Program-made: the position numbers and the translations under genes
In this document: positions 7,104 through 15,708 of the stretch, piece after piece
Layout of the letters: each line of letters opens with the position of its first letter
Numbering within the stretch: position 1 is the stretch's first letter
NCBI GenBank assembly: GCA_026391455.1
Contig: JAPLEH010000028.1
Span: 1 to 43,400 of the forward strand
DNA from: Bacteroidota bacterium
Lineage (GTDB): Bacteria; Bacteroidota; Bacteroidia; Chitinophagales; Chitinophagaceae
Length of the DNA: 43,400 nt
Reading direction: 5' to 3'
Notes under the pieces: generated by a model
The model's database searches: none
The model's input: only the letters and a program-made list of their open reading frames with translations
What the model was told of the DNA's origin: nothing

Positions 7104-8063
7104 ATGATGCACAATCTCGAAGGCATATCATTTGACGAAGTAGTAAATCAGCAGGGAGAAAGTTATTCAGCATTTCGCCTCAGGGCAAAACCCATTTACT
7201 ATAAAGTATGGCTGGATATAGCAAAAGGATATTTCTTCCTGGCCGCTGTTGTTATGCTTTACCTGTACCTCGATCATCGTTTTCATTCCTGGTGGTGGGC
7301 CTATATCATTCCTCTTGGATTATTTACGGGTTATATTGCAGCTTATCTTGCGCTGTATATCCATGAGGCGGGCCACTTCAATGCCCATCCTGATAAAAAA
7401 AAGAATGACCGGCTGGCTACCATTTTCCTTTGTTTACCCTTTGGGTTGTCAATCAAATCGTACCGCAAGATTCATTGGCAGCACCATGTACACCTGGGTA
7501 CGCCACAGGACACGGAGGTGTCGTATACTAATCCGTTAACACGATTGTTTATATTAGAAACCCTTACCGGTATACATTTACTTCGCACCGTTCGGAAGAA
7601 GGGCAATGATGGAGTGCTTACACCTGAACAAAAGAGGGAGAGCCGGAATATGTTGCTGGCCGGATTATTATTTCATGCCGGCATCATAACGATCATGTTG
7701 CTGATGGGGCATTGGACTTTCCTGTTTATCTGGTGCAGTGGGTTTGGTGTATTCTTTCCTTTTTTTGCCACCATACGGCAAATACTGGAACACCGGGATG
7801 AACTGGCCCATCATGCAACTGATTTTACCAAAGTGGCACATGGCAAGATCAGCCGGCTTTTCGTACATACCGTACTCAGCAGCAGCTTTGGCGCAGCAGG
7901 ATTTACCCGGCATATGATCCACCATTGGGATCCGCAACTCTCCTATACACAGTTAGGTGCAGCAGAAGCATTCCTGTTGAATTGTGAACAGACTGCCCCG
8001 ATCCTGAATACTTCCCGGACCAGCTATTTACAAACTGCAAAAAAATTACTGGCTGCCCCATGA
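7104..8063 (+). CDS. Membrane fatty acid desaturase
   Basis: 319 residues with hydrophobic segments around 42-56, 62-86, 183-200 and 205-222. Three histidine boxes for the di-iron centre are visible: HEAGH (87-91), HWQHH (124-128) and HMIHH (270-274). A further EHRDELAHH lies at 229-237. This is the membrane desaturase/hydroxylase superfamily, which uses O2 and electrons to desaturate or hydroxylate acyl chains or carotenoid-like lipids. Its position among glycosyl- and methyltransferases suggests a lipid in the envelope product, but a general membrane-fluidity role is also possible. A start at the second ATG (7107) is equally possible. The stop overlaps the next gene (ATGA at 8060). Confidence 0.88.
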   Translation: MMHNLEGISFDEVVNQQGESYSAFRLRAKPIYYKVWLDIAKGYFFLAAVVMLYLYLDHRFHSWWWAYIIPLGLFTGYIAAYLALYIHEAGHFNAHPDKKKNDRLATIFLCLPFGLSIKSYRKIHWQHHVHLGTPQDTEVSYTNPLTRLFILETLTGIHLLRTVRKKGNDGVLTPEQKRESRNMLLAGLLFHAGIITIMLLMGHWTFLFIWCSGFGVFFPFFATIRQILEHRDELAHHATDFTKVAHGKISRLFVHTVLSSSFGAAGFTRHMIHHWDPQLSYTQLGAAEAFLLNCEQTAPILNTSRTSYLQTAKKLLAAP

Positions 8064-8995
8064 TTACCGCATCCCCAACCTGCCCGGTTTGCCAGTCTGC
8101 GCACACACAATTGTGGAGTAAAGCTCCGGATTATGAGTATTTCTCGGTGCGTGGTGCATATAACTATTATCATTGCCCCGATTGCAGCACCATATTTATT
8201 GACCCGGTACCTGTGGAGTTACTGAAACAAATATATCCCCCGAACTATTATTCATTTGTAAACAAAGGAAAGAACATTCTAGTACGATTGAAAGAATGGC
8301 TGGATAAACGTTTTTTCAAAAAAATACTGCGTAGGCTTCCCGGTGAAAGCCTGAGTGTATTGGATGTAGGTGGGGGTACCGGCTGGATGCTCGATGTACT
8401 GAAGAAAACAGATGCGCGTATTACCTATACACAAAGTGTAGATATCGATGAAAAAGCGAGGACAGAAGCCGAAGCCAAAGGCCATGCTTATTTTGAAGGT
8501 ACCATTGAAGCTTTTGAAACCACACGGAAATTCGATCTCATCCTGATGCTGAACCTGGTGGAGCATGTGGCATCACCTTTAGCCGTATTGCAAAAAGCAG
8601 AAACATTGCTGAATCCCGGTGGAGTGATCGTGATCAAAACGCCGAATCATGATAGCTGGGATGCCCGCATATTCAAGCATAGCTACTGGGGTGGATTGCA
8701 CAGTCCCCGCCATTGGGTAATCTTTTCTGAAAAAAGTTTTCGTTTATTATTGCGCTCCACCGGATTGGACGTGCAACAGCTTAGCTATACACAGGGCGCT
8801 CCTTTTTGGGCTTTCAGTATCATTGCTGCGCTATACCGGAAAAAATGGGTGCGCATCAATGCTGAAAGACCGATCATTTTTCATGGCTTGTTTGCACCGG
8901 TCAGTGCGCTCTTCGCCGTTTTTGATTTTATACGCAGGCCATTTGCTAAAACCTCTCAACTCTTTATCATCCTGCGGGCGAAGGAACGCAAATGA
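8060..8995 (+). CDS. Methyltransferase with N-terminal zinc ribbon
   Basis: 311 residues. Four cysteines (C8, C11, C39, C42 in CPVC and CPDC) form a zinc ribbon like that of sugar C-methyltransferases and related envelope methyltransferases. The SAM-binding motif VLDVGGGTGW is at 100-109. The acidic motif LILMLNLVEHV and LLNPGGVIVIKTPN follow. It overlaps the desaturase by four bases, so the two are translationally coupled. Methyltransferases with this zinc ribbon are common in O-antigen and glycolipid clusters. Substrate unknown. Confidence 0.88.
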   Translation: MITASPTCPVCQSAHTQLWSKAPDYEYFSVRGAYNYYHCPDCSTIFIDPVPVELLKQIYPPNYYSFVNKGKNILVRLKEWLDKRFFKKILRRLPGESLSVLDVGGGTGWMLDVLKKTDARITYTQSVDIDEKARTEAEAKGHAYFEGTIEAFETTRKFDLILMLNLVEHVASPLAVLQKAETLLNPGGVIVIKTPNHDSWDARIFKHSYWGGLHSPRHWVIFSEKSFRLLLRSTGLDVQQLSYTQGAPFWAFSIIAALYRKKWVRINAERPIIFHGLFAPVSALFAVFDFIRRPFAKTSQLFIILRAKERK

Positions 8996-9002
8996 TGCCC
9001 GG

Positions 9003-9026
9003 TTGACAGATTTTTTCTCTATTTTG
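9003..9026 (+). promoter_or_regulatory. Possible promoter for the YfhO-like gene
   Basis: TTGACA at 9003-9008 and TATTTTG at 9020-9026 resemble the -33 TTG and -7 TAnnTTTG boxes, though the latter has one base fewer in its spacer. They lie 25 bases before the ATG at 9051 and after the preceding stop. Confidence 0.35.
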
Positions 9027-9050
9027 TAACCGGCAAACAGGAAGCCCCAC

Positions 9051-11231
9051 ATGAAACTATTACAAAACATGCAGCAGCATCGCATTCGCTACCAGCACTA
9101 CCTGCTGTTGCTTTGTATTTGCCTGCTGGCTTTCTGGCCACTAAGCCTGGGTATATTCAGTGTAAAGAATGATGCGATCCATTATTTTCTCCCCTACCGT
9201 TTTCATATCAGTGAAGCATTGCGCAATGGCGAGTGGCCTTTCTGGAGTCCGTACATTTACAATGGCAACCCCATTATGGGTGATATGCAAAGCGGGGCAT
9301 GGAACCCTTTTGTTTGGATCTTTTCACTGGCAGGCCGGTACGATATTACATTATTTCATATAGAGAACCTCTTGTATATTTTTCTTGGTGGCATTGGCAT
9401 GTATAAACTCACAGCAAGACTAACGGAACATGCCACTACTTCCCTGCTCATAGCCACCGGATATATGCTCAGTGGATTTATGCTGGGCGGTCAGCTCATC
9501 AACTGGTTGGCGGCTGCCGCATTTCTGCCCTTTGTACTACATTATTATTTGCTAGTATTAAAGCAACCCACACTTTCCGGCAGTATCAAAACAGGAATTG
9601 CATTATACCTCTTGTTTACCGCCGGTTACCCCTCCTTCTTTATTCTTACCGGCTATTTAATGGTGTTGTTATTTGTAGTCCATATAATTCAACTCGTAAA
9701 ACAACAAGCGCAATACAACAACGCACTGAAGGGACTTATTTTGCAGCAAGTGGTCATTGTGACTGTATTTGCCGCTTTATCATTGCCCGCACTGCTCGCG
9801 TATACCGATCTTCTTCCTCATTATGCCAGGGGAGCCGGTACCAGTTATGCCGCTGCGGCGAGTAATGCTTTTGATCCGCGATATTTTATGACGGCCCTTT
9901 TGCCCGCCACGATCAAAAGCAATGATCTGGTAACGGCGACTGATATCACGTGCCGGAATATCTATGTTGGGTTACTCCCATTACTATTGCTGATAGCAGT
10001 GCCCCCCCGATTTAACCGCCGTACTGTTTTATTATCCTTGCTGGCTGTATTTGCTGCATTTTTCAGCATGGGTAATCTTACGCCCGTGAGAGAACTTTGC
10101 TACCGGTTTATTCCTTTATTGGATACATTCCGGCATCCGTCGCAAATGCGGTTGTATTTAATACTGGCCGTGCTATTGCTGACAGCACCTTCCGTAAAGC
10201 GATTGCTGGACCAATCGCTCACACCGGTTGAATTAAAGCGATTGAAAGTATCAATTTGGGTAACCACTGGTATGCTTGTATTAGCAGTAGCCTTCAGTTT
10301 TTCGCGTTCATCCTTTTCCGGAAAGATGCTGCAAGCTGGCAGTATCCGGGATACGATAAAAACGTTTATTGAATCCGTTTCACTGGCGGATGCACTAGTA
10401 TTGAATAGTTTGATTCAGTTGCTCTTTCTGGGAGTTTTATTGGTATGGTTTGGTAAATGGACAAAACAAGCAAAATTTGCCAGCTTTATCTGGATCATGA
10501 ACCAGGTATTGATGGCGCAATTAGTATTGCCGGCAAGCTTTGTAAGCAGGGTTTCACCGGCAATGATCAATGCAAACATACATGCTTCACCCAAAGGCTT
10601 TCCGGTAAATACCACTTCCGGTTCTTTGCAGGAAAACAGCCGGGATCTGTTTTCGCAATATGCGATCAGCGGGATACAGTCCTTTTACAATAAAAAGCCC
10701 GGTATCAGTAAGGTAACTAATTCTCCGGCCTTTCTTACGCAGATGGACCAGTTTGTACAGACAGATAAATTGTATGCCTATGTAGCTTCGCAGCCCATGA
10801 TTTACCTTGCGGACACTATAATTGGACTAAAGGACACCGCCTATCTGCATAGTGATCCGGGCTGCCATGCTGCGGTCATTGATAATGTAGTATGGCACTC
10901 CGGCTGTAGCAACAGCGATAAGGCAACACTGCTTTCCATGGGAGCGAATACAATAGAGATCGAAACAAATACGATGGACAGCGCCTGCCTGGTACTTACG
11001 CAAAATCAATACCCGCATTGGAATGCAACAATAGATGGCAAGCCCGTTACTATTTATAATACGAACATCAGCTTTATGAGTGTGTTTGTACCGGCTGGTA
11101 AACATCAGGTCAAATTCAGTTTTGAACCCCGGATGATTCAAAAGAGCATGTATGTTTCGGGGTTAACAATGTTGCTTATAGCAATGATATTGATAAGGCA
11201 GCGCTACCGCCAAAAAAGCAAGAAGGCATGA
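9051..11231 (+). CDS. YfhO-like GT-C membrane glycosyltransferase
   Basis: 726 residues with about a dozen hydrophobic helices, a first outside loop rich in aromatic residues and charged groups (VKNDAIHYFLPYRF, WPFWSPYIYNGNP, MGDMQSGAWNPF), and a C-terminal soluble domain ending in one last helix. The loop pattern D-x-I/x-YF-L-P and the W-P-x-W-N/S-P motif are those of YfhO/GT-C proteins, which take sugars from polyprenyl phosphate on the outer face of the cytoplasmic membrane. In Firmicutes YfhO works with the GT2 CsbB to glycosylate lipoteichoic acid. A CsbB-like GT2 is at 5408-6355 here. The acceptor in this Gram-negative type cell is unknown. It overlaps the next gene by four bases. Confidence 0.82.
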   Translation: MKLLQNMQQHRIRYQHYLLLLCICLLAFWPLSLGIFSVKNDAIHYFLPYRFHISEALRNGEWPFWSPYIYNGNPIMGDMQSGAWNPFVWIFSLAGRYDITLFHIENLLYIFLGGIGMYKLTARLTEHATTSLLIATGYMLSGFMLGGQLINWLAAAAFLPFVLHYYLLVLKQPTLSGSIKTGIALYLLFTAGYPSFFILTGYLMVLLFVVHIIQLVKQQAQYNNALKGLILQQVVIVTVFAALSLPALLAYTDLLPHYARGAGTSYAAAASNAFDPRYFMTALLPATIKSNDLVTATDITCRNIYVGLLPLLLLIAVPPRFNRRTVLLSLLAVFAAFFSMGNLTPVRELCYRFIPLLDTFRHPSQMRLYLILAVLLLTAPSVKRLLDQSLTPVELKRLKVSIWVTTGMLVLAVAFSFSRSSFSGKMLQAGSIRDTIKTFIESVSLADALVLNSLIQLLFLGVLLVWFGKWTKQAKFASFIWIMNQVLMAQLVLPASFVSRVSPAMINANIHASPKGFPVNTTSGSLQENSRDLFSQYAISGIQSFYNKKPGISKVTNSPAFLTQMDQFVQTDKLYAYVASQPMIYLADTIIGLKDTAYLHSDPGCHAAVIDNVVWHSGCSNSDKATLLSMGANTIEIETNTMDSACLVLTQNQYPHWNATIDGKPVTIYNTNISFMSVFVPAGKHQVKFSFEPRMIQKSMYVSGLTMLLIAMILIRQRYRQKSKKA

Positions 11232-12811
11232 ACAGACCGAAACGAATCATACTAACCCTGCTGCTGGCATTGCCCATCCTGGCATTTATAATACACCATT
11301 ATACAGCGCACAGCAGGGAATTGCATCCAACGGGCTTTACGGTGGATGAGAATGTGTTGTATATGTCGTACGCGCATCAGTATCTTGATCAGTCCTCTTT
11401 TAGTCTGGGTTATTCGAATCCCTTTAGCGGAGATCCGCAATCACCAAAGATCTATTTTCAACCTGCCACACTACTATTGGCGGGTGTATTGAAAACGGGT
11501 GCCGATCCCGGGTTGAGCTTTACTTTGTTTGGGCTATTAATGGCCATCGCCTGTATCTATATGGGCATTAAAATACTGGAACACCTGCTACCCGGGAATA
11601 AATACCTGGTGCTTATTTGTGTTTTATTTACCTGGGGGGGAGGATTATCAGCGCTGGCTGGCATTGGAGCCGGCTTATACACAGGTATGCCTTTGCATGC
11701 ATGGCGAGATGCCATTTATATAGCAGACCCTGCCAATGGATGGTGGGGACTCAATTGGGGACGAACTTTATTCATTCCCCTGGAAGCCTTTTATCATTTT
11801 CTCTTTCTGCTGAACATATACTGGATACTGAAACAAAAATGGAAAGCTGCATTGATCACCGCAGCCTTGTTATCTATTTCCCATCCGTTTACCGGTGTGG
11901 AATATCTATTGATCATTTGCGGATGGGCGGGCCTGGAACGGGTGGTGATAAAGGATAAATATATTCCGGCATGGTTCTTTACCGGCAACATTATACTGCT
12001 CATGCTGCATGTCGGGTATTATCTTTTCTTCCTGCAACAATTTGAGGAGCACCGACAGTTATTCTCCCAATACCGCGCCCGGTGGACCTATAGTTTTCGG
12101 GTGTTTATTCCGGCTTATGCACTGGTGATCGCTTTATGTATTTGGGCAGCAAGAGTAAAGAAAGGATGGGCCGTGTTATTGTCCAATCCTATACAACGTT
12201 TGTTCCTTTGCTGGGCCATCATCGCATTCTTATTATCCAAGCACGAATGGTTTATACCGGCCATGCAGCCGATTCATTTTACCCGGGGCTATATATGGGC
12301 CGGTGCATTCCTGCTGGCATTGCCGGGGTTGGTGGTGCTTTTAAACAGTAATAAGCGAAACATCTTTCAACGAATAGTCCGGGTATTTTTTATCGGGTTA
12401 TTACTTCTCGATAATACATTTTGGGTGTATAATCAACTTCGTGAAAAAGCAACCGTGGAATGGGAAGGACATATTACACAGGATACAAAGGATGTATTTA
12501 ATTATCTCCATACACATACCAGACCGGACGACCTGCTGATCGGCAATGCGCAACTAGTGAATTATATGGCTAATGTGTATAGCCCTGCCAATGCATGGGT
12601 TTCACATCCTTACAATACCCCAATGATCTATGACCGGGATGACCGGATGGACCATTATTTAGGGACTGGGGAAAAGCCAGCGGAGTGGAAATCGAGAAGG
12701 ATCATGCTGATAGTGGATAAGCGTTTACCGGAAATGAAAATTTCCCCCTTATTACAAGGTGAAAAAATCTGGGAGAATACCACGTATACGATCATTCTTC
12801 CACATAAGTGA
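11228..12811 (+). CDS. Polytopic membrane protein, possible GT-C glycosyltransferase
   Basis: 527 residues with roughly ten hydrophobic segments and a soluble C-terminal tail (about 420-527). The first outside loop has TVDENVLYMSYAHQYLD, an acidic pair early in the chain as in GT-C enzymes. Later loops have SNPFSGDPQSPKIYFQP and WRDAIYIADPANGWWG. The ATG overlaps the stop of the YfhO-like gene, so the two are coupled. I cannot assign a named family. It may be a second polyprenyl-dependent glycosyltransferase or a partner of YfhO. It is followed only 33 bases later by the convergent hscA-like gene, with no clear terminator between. Confidence 0.8.
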   Translation: MNRPKRIILTLLLALPILAFIIHHYTAHSRELHPTGFTVDENVLYMSYAHQYLDQSSFSLGYSNPFSGDPQSPKIYFQPATLLLAGVLKTGADPGLSFTLFGLLMAIACIYMGIKILEHLLPGNKYLVLICVLFTWGGGLSALAGIGAGLYTGMPLHAWRDAIYIADPANGWWGLNWGRTLFIPLEAFYHFLFLLNIYWILKQKWKAALITAALLSISHPFTGVEYLLIICGWAGLERVVIKDKYIPAWFFTGNIILLMLHVGYYLFFLQQFEEHRQLFSQYRARWTYSFRVFIPAYALVIALCIWAARVKKGWAVLLSNPIQRLFLCWAIIAFLLSKHEWFIPAMQPIHFTRGYIWAGAFLLALPGLVVLLNSNKRNIFQRIVRVFFIGLLLLDNTFWVYNQLREKATVEWEGHITQDTKDVFNYLHTHTRPDDLLIGNAQLVNYMANVYSPANAWVSHPYNTPMIYDRDDRMDHYLGTGEKPAEWKSRRIMLIVDKRLPEMKISPLLQGEKIWENTTYTIILPHK

Positions 12812-12844
12812 ATTAAGAGAAATGAGCGATGACCGATCATCCGC

Positions 12845-14707
12845 TTATTTAAGAATATTCTTCCCTTTCATCGCCCTGCTGATGGCAGTGTCCATTACCC
12901 GCTCCGCATAGGGTCTTGAAAGCTCATTCAGTTTTTCGATGGCCGCATGAATTTCATCTTTAGTGCCGGTAGCGGTAAGTTGTTGCAAAGAATCAATCGC
13001 GTTAGTAGTAGCTGCCACTTCTTCATCGGTGAGCAGCTCCCGATTCTTTGTAATAAACAATTGGGTAGTATCAATGATCTGACTGGCCTCCGTTTGTGCT
13101 TCCACCAATGCCCTTACCTGAATATCTTCTTTGGCATGAGTGATGGACTCCAACAGCATTTTTTCCACTTCTTCATCGGTGAGACCATATTGGGGTTTTA
13201 CCTCTATACTTTGTTCCACACCGCTTCGCAATTCTTTGGCCTTTACCACCAGTATCCCATCGGCATTGACCAGGAAGCTCACTTCGACTTTAGGTAAGCC
13301 GGCGGGCATGGCCGGAATATTGGTAAGATTAAATTCGGCCAGTTTACGGTTATCCTTTACAAGATCTCTTTCTCCCTGGTAAACGGAAATACGCATACCG
13401 CTTTGTCCATCTTTTTGTGTGGTATATTGCCGCCCGGCTTTGGATGGAATTTTTGAATTGCGTGGAACCAGAACATCCATCAATCCACCCATTGTTTCAA
13501 TTCCCAAAGACAACGGGGTGATATCGAGCAATAAAAAATCTTTATTGTTTCCTGCAAGGATATCGGCCTGCACGGCTGCACCCAATGCCACTACTTCGTC
13601 GGGGTTCATCGAATCGTGTACCTTCCGCCCAAAGAAAGCGGCTACTGATTCTTTTACAAAGGGCACCCGGGTGGAACCTCCCACCATTACCACTTCATCA
13701 ATATCCTTTACAGTGAGATCTGCATCAGCCAATGCATTCTTACAACAATCAAGAGTTCGCTGTACATAACTGCCGATCAGTTCTTCCAGTTTTGTTTTTG
13801 TGAGCGTCACTTTTTCTCCGGATACAGCCGATTCAAATGTATCATGAAAAGACAAATGTTTTTTAGCTTCTTCTGCACGGAGACGCAGTTCCTGTCCCAG
13901 TTGTTTATGCTGATCCAGTTCTTCCCGGCTCAATCCGAGTAAACCGATCCAGTATTCGGCAATAGCCCGGTCAAAATCATCTCCGCCCAGGTAAGTATCG
14001 CCATTGGTGGATAATACTTCGAATATACCTCCGGCAATGCGCAATACAGAAATATCAAATGTACCACCTCCGAGGTCGTAGACAGCAATCGTCTTTGTTT
14101 CATCCTGCCGCAATCCCATGCCATAAGCAAGGCTGGCAGCGGTGGGTTCATTTACTATGCGCAAAACATCCAGACCTGCCAGTTTACCGGCATCACGTGT
14201 GGCCTGCCGTTGCGCATCATTGAAATAAGCGGGTACGGTGATCACGGCTTTCGTTACGGGTGTTTTCAGAATATGCTCAGCACGTGTTTTCAGTTCTTTT
14301 AATATCAGTGATGACAATTCCACTGGTGAATAAAATGCATTCCCAACCTGTATTTTCACCAGACTTTCTGTGTTATCGTCAATTACACGATAGGTAAAAA
14401 AGTCGGCATGGGCTTTCAGGTCATTGTATGACTTACCCATGAGTCTTTTCACCGAGAAAATAGTCCGGTGCGGTTCAGTGATGAGGTACTCTTTGGCCGT
14501 GTCGCCCACCGTTGCCAATCCGGTTTCATCAAAATGCACAACAGATGGCACCAACGCGTTGCCATCATGCTCTTTCAGTACCACCGGTTTTTTAGACTCC
14601 GGGTGAATAATGGCCACCAGACTGTTGGTAGTACCGAGGTCGATGCCCACAATCATTTCCTGTTGCTGCAAGCTTCCTGTTGCGATATTGATACCGATCT
14701 TTGCCAT
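12845..14707 (-). CDS. hscA: Hsp70-family chaperone, HscA-like
   Basis: 620 residues. The ATPase signature DLGTTNS is at 23-29, after an N-terminal extension. VYDLGGGTFDISVLRI, the VGGSTRVP motif and the substrate-binding domain (from about 385) follow in order. The C-terminus is AMKGKNILK rather than the acidic EEVD-like tail of DnaK. Length, extended N-terminus and tail fit the Bacteroidota proteins annotated as Fe-S assembly chaperone HscA. No isc genes (iscU, hscB, fdx) are beside it. It is the second gene of a two-gene minus-strand operon, three bases after the FkbM methyltransferase gene. A DnaK paralogue with another role is the alternative. Confidence 0.85.
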   Translation of the reverse strand: MAKIGINIATGSLQQQEMIVGIDLGTTNSLVAIIHPESKKPVVLKEHDGNALVPSVVHFDETGLATVGDTAKEYLITEPHRTIFSVKRLMGKSYNDLKAHADFFTYRVIDDNTESLVKIQVGNAFYSPVELSSLILKELKTRAEHILKTPVTKAVITVPAYFNDAQRQATRDAGKLAGLDVLRIVNEPTAASLAYGMGLRQDETKTIAVYDLGGGTFDISVLRIAGGIFEVLSTNGDTYLGGDDFDRAIAEYWIGLLGLSREELDQHKQLGQELRLRAEEAKKHLSFHDTFESAVSGEKVTLTKTKLEELIGSYVQRTLDCCKNALADADLTVKDIDEVVMVGGSTRVPFVKESVAAFFGRKVHDSMNPDEVVALGAAVQADILAGNNKDFLLLDITPLSLGIETMGGLMDVLVPRNSKIPSKAGRQYTTQKDGQSGMRISVYQGERDLVKDNRKLAEFNLTNIPAMPAGLPKVEVSFLVNADGILVVKAKELRSGVEQSIEVKPQYGLTDEEVEKMLLESITHAKEDIQVRALVEAQTEASQIIDTTQLFITKNRELLTDEEVAATTNAIDSLQQLTATGTKDEIHAAIEKLNELSRPYAERVMDTAISRAMKGKNILK

Positions 14708-14710
14708 AGT

Positions 14711-15541
14711 TTAAATTACTTCAAAACGATGTGATGTAAAAAAATGTTCCGGATAAAATGAGGCGCGTATCTCCGGGTCACTTAGTATTTCTTCCGGCTT
14801 TACTTCCGGTATGTCAGATGTCTGTTTTACAAAAAACAAATTATAACCCTGTTTGTTGGCACCAGCCAGCTTATATCCTTTTTGTTTGGCCAGTTTACAT
14901 AAGGCAGGAACAGAGGCCCCGTTGTACATGGCATCCGCCTGGTGGTGATTGGTTTCACTATACGGCACTGCCAGGCTGCTGTCGCCCAATTCCACTTTTG
15001 CCTCTATGCATACTATTTCCGGTTGTACAGCTTCAATTGCTTTCCATATCCAGAAATCATTACCGTCAATATCCACGGAGAGCAACCCGATTGTTCCCTT
15101 CAGACCTGCATCCGTCAACAGTTTATTGACGGTGGCGGGTTTTACTTCTGAACAAACAAACTGCAGATGATGACCATTCCTTTTCTGTGGCTTATAAAAT
15201 TTTTTGCCGATTGCCAATTGTTGTTCATTCCTGTCGGCGAAAAGTCCCTCCCATCCATAATGTACAGCCAACGCAGCGCAATTACTTTTAATACAATCAC
15301 CGGAGCCAATATCAGCAAAGGTTTGCGGAATGCCGGGCAGGCGGCTGATGAGGTATTGCAGGATACCATCTTCGCCATGATAGGTGAATATATCGAAGGA
15401 AGTATCCGACAGTTTCGATGGAGGGGTTTCATCCCAACGGACCAACCATTTCTCCATCTCCCTTTTCCGTACAGGCGATAACGAATACCGGTACACGAAG
15501 TGACCCCATTGTTTTTTTATCCATTGTTTTACAGCCTGCAT
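14711..15541 (-). CDS. FkbM-like methyltransferase domain protein
   Basis: 276 residues. The SAM-binding start FADIGSGDC (about 95-103) and LLSVDIDGNDFWIWKAI are typical of FkbM-type methyltransferases, which often act on envelope polysaccharides or glycolipids. VCIEAKVELG and the following SLAVPYSE also fit. It is placed head-to-tail with the HscA-like chaperone gene (3-bp gap) and lies on the opposite strand inside the envelope island. It has no obvious membrane segment. The substrate is unknown, but the neighbours suggest a surface glycan or lipid. Confidence 0.8.
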   Translation of the reverse strand: MQAVKQWIKKQWGHFVYRYSLSPVRKREMEKWLVRWDETPPSKLSDTSFDIFTYHGEDGILQYLISRLPGIPQTFADIGSGDCIKSNCAALAVHYGWEGLFADRNEQQLAIGKKFYKPQKRNGHHLQFVCSEVKPATVNKLLTDAGLKGTIGLLSVDIDGNDFWIWKAIEAVQPEIVCIEAKVELGDSSLAVPYSETNHHQADAMYNGASVPALCKLAKQKGYKLAGANKQGYNLFFVKQTSDIPEVKPEEILSDPEIRASFYPEHFFTSHRFEVI

Positions 15542-15708
15542 ACAGCCGGCAAAAATCGGTCATATAGCCGGTATAAAAAAGTTCCGGGTTGTACCCCATT
15601 TGCCATTTAGGGAAAAACAGGAAGTGGAGGAAGTGGTTTTTTCAGGGTTTAGGCAATCGATTCACTTATATTCAATTTTAATTACTTATTTCCTACCTTT
15701 CGTTTCAG

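Noticed and set aside
5408-12811. Classical O-antigen or capsule cluster
   Set aside because: There is no Wzx flippase, Wzy polymerase, sugar-nucleotide synthesis gene or Wza/Wzc export gene in the window.
12947-14734. Plus-strand open frames opposite the hscA-like gene
   Set aside because: They are antisense shadows of a long, fully conserved Hsp70 coding sequence.
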